64,000 bases of DNA, from NCBI GenBank assembly GCA_024653205.1, contig JANLFO010000001.1, positions 173,438 through 237,437 on the forward strand, in the 5' to 3' direction. The notes under the pieces were generated by a model. The model did no database searches, had not been told where the DNA came from, and worked only from the letters and a program-made list of their open reading frames with translations. Position numbers and translations under genes: made by a program. The stretch comes from Clostridia bacterium (GTDB lineage Bacteria > Bacillota > DSM-521 > Neomoorellales > SLTJ01). Shown here piece by piece: positions 33,289 to 42,060 of the stretch; within the stretch, counting starts at the first letter, position 1; each line of letters starts with the position of its first letter.

Positions 33289-36035
33289 GGCTCACCAGGC
33301 TTGCTCTGAGAAACTGGCGGGGTTTCAGGGGCGAAGTAGAGCTCAACTTCGACGCCGACATCACCGTAATCGTCGGCCCCAACGAGTCCGGCAAATCGAC
33401 CCTGATAGAAGCCGCCATCCGGGGCCTGTTCGACAGGCACACCGCGGGCGGGCAGGCGGTCGAAGCCCTGCAGCCCTGGGGCAGCAGCCTGGCGCCCGAG
33501 GTATGCGTCACTTTTAGGACCCGTGACCGATACTACCGGATCCGCAAGCGGTTCCTGGCCCAACCTTCCAGCCAGCTGTCGCAGCTGGTAAACGGACAGT
33601 GGCAGCTGATTGCCGAAGGCGACGCGGCCGACCGCAGGGTACTGGAACTGATCGGCGGAAGAATGCCCGGCGCCGGGCTCAGCAAATCGCAGCACCACGG
33701 CATCATTCAGGCTCTGTGGGTTCCCCAAGGCAGTGAAGAGCTTCCCTCGGCCTGGAACCGCGAAGTCACCGACACCCTCGAGGCCGTCCTGGGAACGGCG
33801 ACCCAGACGGCGGAGACGACCGCTCTTGAGCTCCGCATCCGCGAGGAGCACCACCAGCTCCTCACCGAGGTTAGGGGAGATCCCAGGACGGGCGGGGAAC
33901 TGGACAGAGCCATAAGCGAGCTCCGGGATACGGAGGAACGCTACCGGGAGGTAAGGGAGCAGCGGCAGAGACTGGAAGATAAAATCCAGGAGCTTGCCAG
34001 GCGGCAGGAGGAGATCCGGGAGATAGAGGCCGGCTACCTGGAGGCTACTGAGGGCCTCAAGCAATCGGAAGAAGAACTCAAGGCAGCTCAGGAGCACATG
34101 CAGCTGCGGCTGGACCTCAAAAACCAGGTCGACCGCGCCGAAAGGGACTATGCCGCCCTTTCCAGGCGGGTAAAGGCCGTAAAGGAGGCCGGCGAGGCCA
34201 TCGAGGCAGCCCGGAAGGATAAAGAAACCCTTGAAGCCTGCTTAAAGGAACTGGAAAGGGAGATTGCGGCGGAAAAGTCCGCCCGGGAGCAATTGGTAAG
34301 GGCCCTGGAAGGCAAGCGAACCGAACGCCGGGGAGTGGGGAAGGAAGCCGGCACGTTGCGCGATATCCTCCGCGCGCGCGAGGTAAAGGGCCAGATTGAG
34401 GGCCTGTGCAGGGATCTCCAAAGTGCCGAAGCTACCCTGGCTGAGATCGGCAAGATCGAGGAGACTCTGGCTGCCTCGGTATGCCCCGGCGAGGAAAACG
34501 TGCGACGGGCGCGCGAACTGGATAGAAAGGTGCGGGAAGGGGAGGCGATCCTGCAGGCCCAGGGCCTGACCGTGGAATTCGCTGCCAAACAGCAGGTAGC
34601 CTTACGGCTTGCCCTGGACGATCGCCATGCGGAAACGGTCACCCTGGATAAAGACCTGCCGCACCGTTTCCACGCGGGAACGAGGCTGGAGGTAGAGCTG
34701 CCCGATCTGATAAGTTTCACCATCACCAGCGGAAGCGAGCAGGCGCGGCAGGCACTGGAGGAGCTGGAGAGTAACCGCGAGAGTCTCAGGCAGCTGCTGG
34801 CCCGGTTTGGCGTCACCAGTCCGGACGAACTGGAAGAAAAACACCGGGAGCGCCAGAACTACCAGAACCGCATCCATAACCTCAGGGCGCGTCTGGAGGG
34901 CTTGCGTCACGGGGGGAACCCTGAGCAGCTACGCCAGGAGATTTCCAGTCTGAAGGGCGAACTGGCGGTCCTGGAAGAGCGGCTGGAGTCAGCCCCGGCA
35001 AGACCGGAATGGGAAGGCCGGGCTTCCGAATACCTGCGCGAGGTCCTGGCTTCGCTTGAACAGCGGCTGAAAGAACTGGACGAAGCCATCGCGGACCTGG
35101 AAGAGAAGGCCTCGGCGCAGAGAATTGACGACCTGAGCGAGGAGCTCAGCGGGGTAAGGGCGGAGATCTCCGGTCTGGCCCAGGTCGTGCAGCAAAAGCA
35201 GGAGGAACTGACCCGGCTCAGGGCCGAAGACGGCTTCGAATCGGATGCGGCCCGGGATAAAGCTCTCTCGCAGGCTGCCGCCGAGCTGGAGAAAAAGCGA
35301 AGGGCTTACGAAGTCCTTGAAGGGGAGAAAGAAGAAAAGGAAGATCAGCCCAGGAAGCGGCACGAGGCCCTTAAGAGGCAGGTTGAGACCCTCCAGGAGC
35401 AGCTGAACAGGGCGAACGTGGAGGCCGCCAAGATCCAGGGGGCCCTGGTGGATGCCGGCGGTCTCGACTTATACCAGAAGGAAGGCAACCTAGAGGCGGA
35501 ACTCAACTGCCTCAGGCAGAGAGTGGAACGCCTCAACCGGGACGCGCAGGCATGGAGGCTTTTGGACAACCTGGTTGCCGACCACAAGAATGCGCAGCTT
35601 CAGGTTCTGGTGACGCCGGTCAAGCGGCAGGTAGATGCCTGGCTCAGCCGCGTTACCGGCACCGCGTACGCGGGGGTTGAATTCTCGGAGGAGCTCATTC
35701 CGGTACGGGTGAGAGCCCTTCCCTGGGAGGTTCGCGTCCCCCTGCAGGAGCTTTCGTACGGCACGCGGGAGCAGCTGAATGTGCTGGTGCGTCTTGCCAT
35801 CGGCTGGGTAATATCCGAGCGCGAGCCCCAGGTGGTGGTCCTTGACGACCGTCTGGTAAACACCGACGCCGGACGGCTTCGCGAATTCCGTTTCATACTC
35901 CAAGAAGCCTCACAGAGGGTTCAGCTGATTCTCCTCACCTGCCATCCGGCGAGGTATTCGGGAATAACCCGGAACCTTATCGATCTGGCGTCGGTTGCCT
36001 CAAAGGCGGTCCCGTTGAGGGGCAGCGCCGGCTAG
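33285..36035 (+). CDS. SbcC/Rad50-like coiled-coil ATPase
   Basis: Partner ATPase of the upstream SbcD-like nuclease, 916 residues. N-terminal Walker A is TVIVGPNESGKSTLIEAAI (about residues 27-45), followed by about 450 residues of charged coiled coil in two arms. The ABC signature reads ELSYGTREQLNVLVRLAI and Walker B reads PQVVVLDDRLVNTDAGRL near residues 840-860, followed by ILLTCHP. It is shorter than E. coli SbcC (1048) and I see no CxxC zinc hook at the centre, so dimerisation may differ. GTG start overlaps the sbcD-like stop. Because the chromosome end of this window shows no other copy, whether this pair is the housekeeping SbcCD or an island-borne defence version is open; the context favours the latter. 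Confidence 0.85.
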   Translation: MRLTRLALRNWRGFRGEVELNFDADITVIVGPNESGKSTLIEAAIRGLFDRHTAGGQAVEALQPWGSSLAPEVCVTFRTRDRYYRIRKRFLAQPSSQLSQLVNGQWQLIAEGDAADRRVLELIGGRMPGAGLSKSQHHGIIQALWVPQGSEELPSAWNREVTDTLEAVLGTATQTAETTALELRIREEHHQLLTEVRGDPRTGGELDRAISELRDTEERYREVREQRQRLEDKIQELARRQEEIREIEAGYLEATEGLKQSEEELKAAQEHMQLRLDLKNQVDRAERDYAALSRRVKAVKEAGEAIEAARKDKETLEACLKELEREIAAEKSAREQLVRALEGKRTERRGVGKEAGTLRDILRAREVKGQIEGLCRDLQSAEATLAEIGKIEETLAASVCPGEENVRRARELDRKVREGEAILQAQGLTVEFAAKQQVALRLALDDRHAETVTLDKDLPHRFHAGTRLEVELPDLISFTITSGSEQARQALEELESNRESLRQLLARFGVTSPDELEEKHRERQNYQNRIHNLRARLEGLRHGGNPEQLRQEISSLKGELAVLEERLESAPARPEWEGRASEYLREVLASLEQRLKELDEAIADLEEKASAQRIDDLSEELSGVRAEISGLAQVVQQKQEELTRLRAEDGFESDAARDKALSQAAAELEKKRRAYEVLEGEKEEKEDQPRKRHEALKRQVETLQEQLNRANVEAAKIQGALVDAGGLDLYQKEGNLEAELNCLRQRVERLNRDAQAWRLLDNLVADHKNAQLQVLVTPVKRQVDAWLSRVTGTAYAGVEFSEELIPVRVRALPWEVRVPLQELSYGTREQLNVLVRLAIGWVISEREPQVVVLDDRLVNTDAGRLREFRFILQEASQRVQLILLTCHPARYSGITRNLIDLASVASKAVPLRGSAG

Positions 36036-36104
36036 CGGGGGAGCCACGGTCCTGCCGATAGGCAGGGTCGAGAGAGGGTTGGAATATGAACGGGGGGTGT
36101 CCGT

Positions 36105-36314
36105 ATGAGGCAAATCCCGGCGGAAGCACTACATCAGGTAACAGAAGCCCTAAAACGGTATGAACGCGAAGTGGAGCAGTCTAAACTGAGGCCGTCCACC
36201 AAGAGGACCTATATCGTGCATGCCAACAATTTTGTCAGGTGGCTTAAGGGTGAGTTTGCTCCGGGCAGAGGTACAACCGGCGGTCAGGGAAGGCCCTACA
36301 ACTACTGGAGATAG
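36105..36314 (+). CDS. Small protein like the N-terminal core-binding domain of a tyrosine recombinase
   Basis: A 69-residue product whose central part, YEREVEQSKLRPSTKRTYIV followed by HANNFVRWLKGEF, has the SAM-like helical pattern that precedes the catalytic domain in phage integrases. The ATG at 36105 has GGGGGGTG upstream. No catalytic domain follows before the next gene, so it is either a free-standing DNA-binding module or a 5' remnant. Its tail is Gly-rich with no further motif. Confidence 0.5.
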   Translation: MRQIPAEALHQVTEALKRYEREVEQSKLRPSTKRTYIVHANNFVRWLKGEFAPGRGTTGGQGRPYNYWR

Positions 36315-36399
36315 GAAAAGGTGGCGCCGAGATGACCGCGCCATGAGCCCCGTACAACATTGACGGATCTTGCGGTCTGGATTGGGAGGGGAGCGTAAA

Positions 36400-37173
36400 G
36401 TGCGCTGGCAGGACATTAACCAGCAGATTGCTAGGTGCCGGGGGCTATCAAGTCCCGAAGAGGTACTCGAGTGCCTTCAGAAGTTATTCGAGTACACGCA
36501 GGACGGGATGGTTGCCTATGCGATTGGCGAGGAGTATGAGTCGCGTGGCCTCTATGAAGAGGCGGAGCACTGGTACAGCGTGGCTCGTGAGCGGTTTCCT
36601 CTGCCCCAGTTCAAGATGAGGGCCCAGGCAGGTCTAGATAGGGTGAGGTCGAGGCGTGAGGGGTCGAAATGGGCTGCGGGTGAAGCGGGAGGAGGTCCGC
36701 CAGGGCTCAGGGAATGTGACCCGTCAAAAACATTGCTGATTGTTTCCTGTACGAGGACCAAGGTCTGGTCAATGGATCCAGAAGCCCCGCCGTACGTGCC
36801 GGCGCAATTCGCGTACTGTGGGCCAGAATTCAAGCGCTTTGTCCGGTGGCTGGAGGACAACAGCATTGAGTCCCGAGGCTTTCGGTGGCTCATCCTGAGC
36901 GCCAGGTACGGGTATCTTGAGCCCTGGCAACCGATAGCCGACTACGATGTTACCTTTGATGACCCGCAGAGCGGGCCGATCTCGGATGAAACTCTCTATT
37001 CTCAGGTCATGTTTCAGAAACGCTGGCGCGGCCAGGTGTCCCTCAGGGATTTCAGGACAATATTCTACGTGGGTGGGGCAGCCTATGCGGAGAGGATACG
37101 CAGGTCGTTCAGAGACGTCCCGGCGACAATCGACCCGCTGTCGCTGGAGCAAGCCCCTTCTGAGTGCTGCTAG
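36400..37173 (+). CDS. TPR-like N-terminus + DUF6884-like domain protein
   Basis: A 257-residue cytosolic protein. GTG 36400 is chosen because GGGAGGGGAG lies six bases upstream. Residues 1 to about 95 form TPR/SEL1-like helices (YAIGEEYESRGLYEEAEHWY). From about 115 a DUF6884-like domain follows: LLIVSCTRTKVW, YVPAQFAYCGPEFKRFVRWL, GFRWLILSARYGYLEPWQPI, YDVTFDDPQSGPIS and a VGGAAYAERI strand. Proteins with this domain occur in phages and defence islands; the reaction is unknown, and the C-T-R-T-K and S-A-R-Y-G motifs are the best candidates for an active site. It lies between the SbcC-like gene and a nuclease-like gene, all co-directional. Confidence 0.65.
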   Translation: MRWQDINQQIARCRGLSSPEEVLECLQKLFEYTQDGMVAYAIGEEYESRGLYEEAEHWYSVARERFPLPQFKMRAQAGLDRVRSRREGSKWAAGEAGGGPPGLRECDPSKTLLIVSCTRTKVWSMDPEAPPYVPAQFAYCGPEFKRFVRWLEDNSIESRGFRWLILSARYGYLEPWQPIADYDVTFDDPQSGPISDETLYSQVMFQKRWRGQVSLRDFRTIFYVGGAAYAERIRRSFRDVPATIDPLSLEQAPSECC

Positions 37174-37253
37174 TCGAAAACGTTGAGCGGTTCCGAGAGG
37201 TTCGTCATCCATGGGCCTGTGCAGAACCTTGCTAGTTCAAAGGGGTGGTCAGG

Positions 37254-38135
37254 TTGGCTAATTCGATTAAGGTGGCAGACGAAGTATGGATTGGCTGTGC
37301 CTTGCTTCACTATGAGAATCCACATCGTATAGATTTTTCCACAGGAGAAATTGTCAACAGGGTGGCTCGGGAAAACATCTATGGAGAGCTGCGCCCCGGC
37401 GTAAGGGTTCACGTTGATCAGCACTGTGTTGCCAACAGGCCGCCAAATCCTGCTAAGTACCGGATGCTTTACGAAACCCGGCCAGGCTACAGGAGACTGT
37501 GGCGGCCCGGGGACGATTTCCACCCGTCCAGGGCATCCGGTAAGACCTGCCCGGACGCTTCTGATATTCCTGTTAGGTACCATTTCTTATTTGAGTGGTA
37601 CCGGGAGTGGACCGCGGGTGCCGGGACAGGCTCTGCGTCCGTGGGTGCTTGCACCCGAGAAAATGCGGCGACGCTGTCGCCCCCGGTGGCGCCCACACGG
37701 GATGAGAACAGTGTGGCCAGTCATTACCCCGGCGGGCATGGGGCCTACGGTTCCGAATACTCGGTGGCCGGCGGGGCGCAGGACTTCGAGGCCCAGGCCC
37801 GCAGGAGAATGAGCGAATTCTTCGGCGTGGAGTTGAACCCGGGAACGCTCCCGAATGTGCCGAAGAAGTTTGACATGGTGTCCCCGGACGGCAAGATCGT
37901 CGGCGACGCGAAGTATTACACCCTCGTGCGCGGCACCCAGATACCGCCGGCAAAATTCGCCACCATCTCCGAGCATGTGTGGCTGCTGGAGAAGACAAAC
38001 AGCGAGATCAAGTTTCTTGTTTTCGGCAATGACCGGCGCGTGCCCGAGGAGTGGCTGGCGAGGTACGGCCGTCTGGCTGGCGACGTGCAGTTCTTCTTTC
38101 TGGATCCCCAGACGGGGCTGGTAAAGCTGAAGTAA
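37254..38135 (+). CDS. Winged-helix-like domain + predicted PD-(D/E)XK nuclease
   Basis: A 293-residue protein in two parts. The N-terminal 115 residues (VWIGCALLHYENPHRIDFST, LRPGVRVHVDQHCVANRPPN, YRMLYETRPGYRRLWRPGDD) form a conserved domain, probably winged-helix, found in front of nuclease domains in other island proteins. After a low-complexity linker (about 125-180) the C-terminus has FDMVSPDGKIVGDAKYYTLV: the D, GD and K spacing fits a restriction-endonuclease-like D-x(n)-D/E-x-K core, followed by FLVFGNDRRVPEEWLARYG. TTG 37254 has AAGGGGTGG five bases upstream; a GTG three codons earlier is the alternative. The nuclease call is from the motif pattern only. Confidence 0.6.
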   Translation: MANSIKVADEVWIGCALLHYENPHRIDFSTGEIVNRVARENIYGELRPGVRVHVDQHCVANRPPNPAKYRMLYETRPGYRRLWRPGDDFHPSRASGKTCPDASDIPVRYHFLFEWYREWTAGAGTGSASVGACTRENAATLSPPVAPTRDENSVASHYPGGHGAYGSEYSVAGGAQDFEAQARRRMSEFFGVELNPGTLPNVPKKFDMVSPDGKIVGDAKYYTLVRGTQIPPAKFATISEHVWLLEKTNSEIKFLVFGNDRRVPEEWLARYGRLAGDVQFFFLDPQTGLVKLK

Positions 38136-38259
38136 TAGCCGGGGCGGACATCAGTACGGCCGAGAAGTGCCCTCCCGGATCAGGTGGGCATTCAGGCGTT
38201 TGGCGGACTCCCGCGAAGGCGATGGTCGTCACCCCCTTCAGCAACGGTTCCCCATCGGC

Positions 38260-38277
38260 CGGACACACTGGTGTCCG
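38260..38277. promoter_or_regulatory. Palindromic operator-like site before the WYL gene
   Basis: C-GGACAC-ACTG-GTGTCC-G, a perfect inverted repeat, about 120 bases upstream of the WYL regulator start. The same half-sites with the same 4-base spacing occur at 39837-39852, on the other side of the gene. The neighbouring ACTCTAGAGT (38279-38288) is also palindromic. It is a plausible binding site for the dimeric WYL regulator (autoregulation). Confidence 0.5.
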
Positions 38278-38396
38278 CACTCTAGAGTACTCTCCGATTA
38301 GCGGCCAGTCGCCAGGCAGGGCCTGAGAGCGCTGCCGTCAGGCGAAGGAATCGCGTGGCATGTTTCCTCTGGAGAACGGAAAGGAGGTCAGCCGCC

Positions 38397-39509
38397 ATGC
38401 CCTACCCGCGCAGCCGCGACCACCCGGAGGCAGTGATTAAGGTCCTGCTCGCCGTGATCGAGAAGACGCCCGAAGGCGGTGCCACCATGGAGGAGCTCAA
38501 GGAGGCCTACCGGGAGGTGAAGGACCAGGAGCCGAGCGAGAGGACCATCCGGCGCATTATCCGTCGCATCAATCTTCTCTTCGACCCGCTGGCCTACGAT
38601 GAAGAAGAGGAGGACCTCCCGCGGGAGCCGCGCGCCATCGAGGCCCGCGAGAAGGACGGCCGCCGCGTCTACGTATTCACCCGCGATCTGGCCGCCCCGC
38701 GCCTGGACCCGGGGCTGGCGCTCCTGCTCGCCTTAAGCCTGTACCCGCAGCAGCGCCACCTCCTGCCGGACCAGTTCGAGGTGCTGATGAAGCTCGTCTT
38801 TGAGACGGTGCTCCAGCGCCTGGCCGAGTGGCGGCGCCTCAGGCGGGAAATGGATCGCTACGTGTACGTCTCGGGCTACGGCCCGGCCAGCCCGCACCGC
38901 AACGCCCGCCTGGTGGAGGGGATCCTCCAGGCCATCCGCCTGGCCAAGAGGGTCCGTTTCTCCTACCGCCGCGCCTCGGACGGGCAGGTGACCGAGCGCG
39001 AGGTGGAGCCGTACGGCCTTCTCTGCCGGCACGGGGTTTGGTACCTGGCGGGCCGCTGCCTCGCCGCCGGGGAGAGGCGGGTCTTCCGCCTGGACCACAT
39101 GGAGCGCCTCGACCTGGTCGAGAACAGCACCTATGCTATCCCCGAAGGCTTTTCACTGCGGGACGCCTACGCCCACGCCTGGGGCGTCTGGACGGAGGAA
39201 GAGCCCGGCCCGCCGGAGACGGTGCGGCTGCGGGTGAGCCCGGGACTCGCCCACAAGTTCCGCGTCACCAGGTACCACGAGAGCCAGACCGTGGCGGAGC
39301 TGCCCGGCGGGGGCCTGGAGGTGCGCTTTGAGGTGAGCGGCGCGGCGGAGATGATTCCCTGGCTTTTGGGTTGGGGCGCCTCCCTGGAAGTCCTTGAGCC
39401 CGGGTGGCTGAGGGAGGAACTGGCCGCGGTCCTGGAGGAAACCCTAGGCCTTTACCGGAAGGCTCCCGGACCTGCCGGCTCGGCGCCGCAGGGCGTGGGC
39501 GGGGCATGA
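38397..39509 (+). CDS. WYL-domain transcriptional regulator
   Basis: A 370-residue regulator with an N-terminal helix-turn-helix (MEELKEAYREVKDQEPSERT followed by IRRIIRRI), a WYL ligand-binding domain (residues about 180-255: ILQAIRLAKRVRFSYRRASD, EVEPYGLLCRHGVWYLAGRC, RVFRLDHMERLDLVE) and a C-terminal WCX extension. WYL regulators control defence genes, including BrxR in BREX islands, CRISPR-Cas and CBASS loci, and sense nucleic-acid-derived ligands. ATG 38397 has AAAGGAGGT eight bases upstream; the earlier in-frame ATG lacks a site. Matching palindromes flank the gene on both sides. It is 10 kb from BREX, so BREX need not be its target; the broken nuclease gene downstream is another candidate. 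Confidence 0.9.
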   Translation: MPYPRSRDHPEAVIKVLLAVIEKTPEGGATMEELKEAYREVKDQEPSERTIRRIIRRINLLFDPLAYDEEEEDLPREPRAIEAREKDGRRVYVFTRDLAAPRLDPGLALLLALSLYPQQRHLLPDQFEVLMKLVFETVLQRLAEWRRLRREMDRYVYVSGYGPASPHRNARLVEGILQAIRLAKRVRFSYRRASDGQVTEREVEPYGLLCRHGVWYLAGRCLAAGERRVFRLDHMERLDLVENSTYAIPEGFSLRDAYAHAWGVWTEEEPGPPETVRLRVSPGLAHKFRVTRYHESQTVAELPGGGLEVRFEVSGAAEMIPWLLGWGASLEVLEPGWLREELAAVLEETLGLYRKAPGPAGSAPQGVGGA

Positions 39510-40105
39510 AGCGTGGCGAAAAACGGGGCGCGGCTTCGCCTGCGACGGCGAGCACCTCGTCTACCTGACGTGAGGGGCGGAGGTGTCCTTGAGGACCTGC
39601 TCCCAGCCCTCCGAGAAGGTTTCTCCACCGAAATCGGCGTTCGGTTCTCCCCGCTCGCTCCGCTTACTTTGCGGTCGCCCTGCTGGCCTGGCGGAAGAAG
39701 TGAGGCGCGAGATGGCGGCCAAACCGGGGACGGCCCGCGCCCCCGGCGCTAACTGCGGCGGGTGAAGTAGGGGTGGGGAGGCGCAGGGAGCCGTTTTCAC
39801 TGCGCGGGGAACAACTTTTCGCACCGCCCAACTGGAGGACACATTAGTGTCCACGTGCCTGGCTATTCTCGAGGAAGGAGAAACCGAACTTGGGGTACGT
39901 CACGAGGAGAAGGCTGTCGTGTCCGCTGCCGGAGTTGCCTCGGGGTTCGCGCCCTGGAGAGTGCGGCGTAAAGCGGCGAAGGTGACGGCAACCCATCGGC
40001 GGAGGAACCCACCGGTGAGGAAGGTTCCGTTGCCCCCGCGCGGGCCCGCGAGAGCCCCGGCAGATTACAAAGACTATTGCAGGTGAGCGAGGGGGTCGGC
40101 CTCCT
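39510..40105. other. Region after the WYL gene, no gene recognised
   Basis: About 600 bases with only short frames. No family motif was found on either strand. It contains the second palindrome of the WYL locus at 39837-39852, positioned 250 bases upstream of the nuclease-like pseudogene at 40106. Confidence 0.45.
39837..39852. promoter_or_regulatory. Second copy of the GGACAC-N4-GTGTCC palindrome
   Basis: GGACAC-ATTA-GTGTCC, identical half-sites and spacing to 38261-38276. The two centre sequences differ, which is what a protein-binding site, and not a recent duplication, would show. It lies upstream of the 40106 gene. Confidence 0.5.
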
Positions 40106-41179
40106 ATGGACGTCTTTGGCCGGAAGATCTGGCAGGTCAGCGCAGGGGACGAGGACTGCCATTGGGCGGACCTATGCCTGGAATGGGACGTGGTCCTGAA
40201 CGGCCCGGGCTCGGAAGGGCCGTGGCCCGCCTGCCTGGAACGCTTACGGTCCGCCTAGGAAGCCTCACCTTTGCCTACGGCATACGTCGAGCGCAAGCTT
40301 GGCGACCTCCGCCGTTTCTGCGAAGAGCTGCGGGAAGGCGATATAGTGGTGCTGCAGGCGGGTACCAGCAACGTGTACGGCGTGGGGGTCGTGGTCGGCG
40401 GCTACACCTGGAACGAGGAGTTCGGCGACATCGACGGCTGGGACTACCAGCACGTGAGGCGGGTACGCTGGCTGTGGAAATACGATGGCGCTCCCCGGCG
40501 CTTTGCCCGCCGTACCTTCCAGCCCGGCTGGACCGCGCAGGTTACGGACGTGGAACCGGTCCTGGAGTGGCTCCAGAGCCTGGCCGTCGACCCGGAGACG
40601 TGGCGGCGGCCGCTGCGGGAGTTGCCTGCAGCCTCTAGGGACAGTAGCTGGGCGGAGATCTCGGGCTATCTATTCGAACGCGGGGTAGCCCAGGGGGTCG
40701 TCGAAAACCTGGAGGGACGGACGGGTAAGGTGGCCCGGCTCGCCGGGTGGTATCAGCGTACGCGTTGCCCCTCGAAGGCCGAGGTTACCGCCCGCCTGGT
40801 GGTGCCGCTCCTTACCGCCCTGGGCTGGACACCGGAGAAGATGGCTGTGGACTGGAACGGCGCCGACGTGGCCCTCTTCGCCTGCCTGCCACGGGAGGAA
40901 AGAGGACTCACGGCAGTGGTGGAAGTGAAACCGTGCGGAGAATTTTCCCTGGCCATGCGCTCAGGCGAAGCTGGAATCCGTGGTCGGCGGGGGAGAGGGG
41001 AAGCCTGTACCAGGCTGATCGTTACCAACGGGTGGCTGTATGGAGTGTATCTCAAAAAGGACGGCGCCTTCGCCGAGAAACCTGACGCCTACCTCAACCT
41101 GACCAGGATGCGCGACGCCTACCCGGTGCTCGGCTGCCAGGGGGCGAAGGAGGCGCTGCTGTACATGGCCTGCGAATGA
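40106..41179 (+). pseudogene. Predicted nuclease of an island-type restriction family, interrupted by TAG
   Basis: From ATG 40106 one frame runs to 41179 with a single TAG at 40256-40258. Before it: MDVFGRKIWQVSAGDEDCHW and DLCLEWDVVLNGPGSEGPW; after it: AYVERKLGDLRRFCEELREG, DIVVLQAGTSNVYGVGVVVG and WDYQHVRRVRWLWKYDG, an EVE/PUA-like modified-base reader or restriction-specificity fold. The C-terminal half has ARLVVPLLTALGW, NGADVALFACLPRE and LTAVVEVKPCGEF, the D and E-x-K of a PD-(D/E)XK nuclease, and a final TRLIVTNGWLYGVYL. Frame is continuous across the stop, so a CAG-to-TAG type change is the simplest explanation. A shorter product could start after the stop (GTG/TTG near 40271) but would lack the conserved N-terminus. 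Confidence 0.65.
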
Positions 41180-41293
41180 GGTGCGGCTAGCCTGGATAGC
41201 GGGCCGCCCTATTGCGGGGAGGGTAACGTGTTCCGTTTGGTCCCTGGTTGTTGATGGCGTGAGGACTATGGCCAAAGGAGGAAGAGGAGAGGT

Positions 41294-42022
41294 ATGAACA
41301 GCGCCGGGCCCACAGGGGAGGGGTTTCGCAAGCCCTTCTTGAGAAGAATACCGGGGTTTCGTTCTGGGAAGCGGTGGAAAATGGTGGTTGCCGTAGTGGG
41401 GTACCTGTTCCTTTTCTTTTTGTTGATAGGCCTCTTTGCTGGAGAGCAACCTACGGTTGTTCAGCCAGCGGCACAGGTAGCGGCGGATAATCAATCAGAA
41501 CAACAAGGCCAAGTGAGCGAGCTACCGGCACAAGTTGAAGAACCGCAACCTGCCCCTGAGCCGGTGCCGGAACGCCCTCAGTCCGAGCCAGGCGCTTCCG
41601 ATACCGTGCCACAGGTGTCGGCGAGTTACGAGATTACCGAACTCAAGGCCTACTGGACGAAGACCTCGCGGGGAGCAACGGCCCTCGAAGGAGTCTTATG
41701 GGTGCCCGCAATCAAAATGAATATCAAGAACACAGGGCAGCAGGAGATCGAGAAGCTATACCTTAAGGCCCTCTTCCTTGACGAAGAGGGGGTCATTACC
41801 GACGAGGCCATAGAGGTGTTGGAATCTATCCCCGCCGGGTACACCAGGGGCCCCGTTATCTTGAGGGGTAGCGTGGGGTATACAAGTTCTAATGCGATCG
41901 CCATATTAACTGCCTACGAAAAGAAGTGGCAGGTGGACCTGTTTGAAGGAGAGAGCTATTCAGGGCCCTGGAAGAAGCTGAGGTCTGAGCCTGTACAGAT
42001 CGACAGTTCCGAGTTCAGGTGA
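41294..42022 (+). CDS. Membrane-anchored protein with extracytoplasmic beta-rich domain
   Basis: A 242-residue protein. Residues about 29-49 (MVVAVVGYLFLFFLLIGLFA) form one transmembrane segment after a basic N-terminus, so the rest faces outward. A Pro/Glu/Gln-rich linker (about 55-105) leads to a C-terminal domain with strand patterns like DUF4352/FxLYD immunoglobulin-like modules (YEITELKAYWTKTS, AIKMNIKNTGQQEIEKLYLK, VILRGSVGYT). ATG 41294 follows an A/G-rich AGGAGGAAGAGGAGAGG tract. No partner gene suggests a role; I do not recognise a specific family. Confidence 0.6.
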   Translation: MNSAGPTGEGFRKPFLRRIPGFRSGKRWKMVVAVVGYLFLFFLLIGLFAGEQPTVVQPAAQVAADNQSEQQGQVSELPAQVEEPQPAPEPVPERPQSEPGASDTVPQVSASYEITELKAYWTKTSRGATALEGVLWVPAIKMNIKNTGQQEIEKLYLKALFLDEEGVITDEAIEVLESIPAGYTRGPVILRGSVGYTSSNAIAILTAYEKKWQVDLFEGESYSGPWKKLRSEPVQIDSSEFR

Positions 42023-42060
42023 GTAACTAGCAGAAGGCGTATGGGCCACGGCTGATAGGT

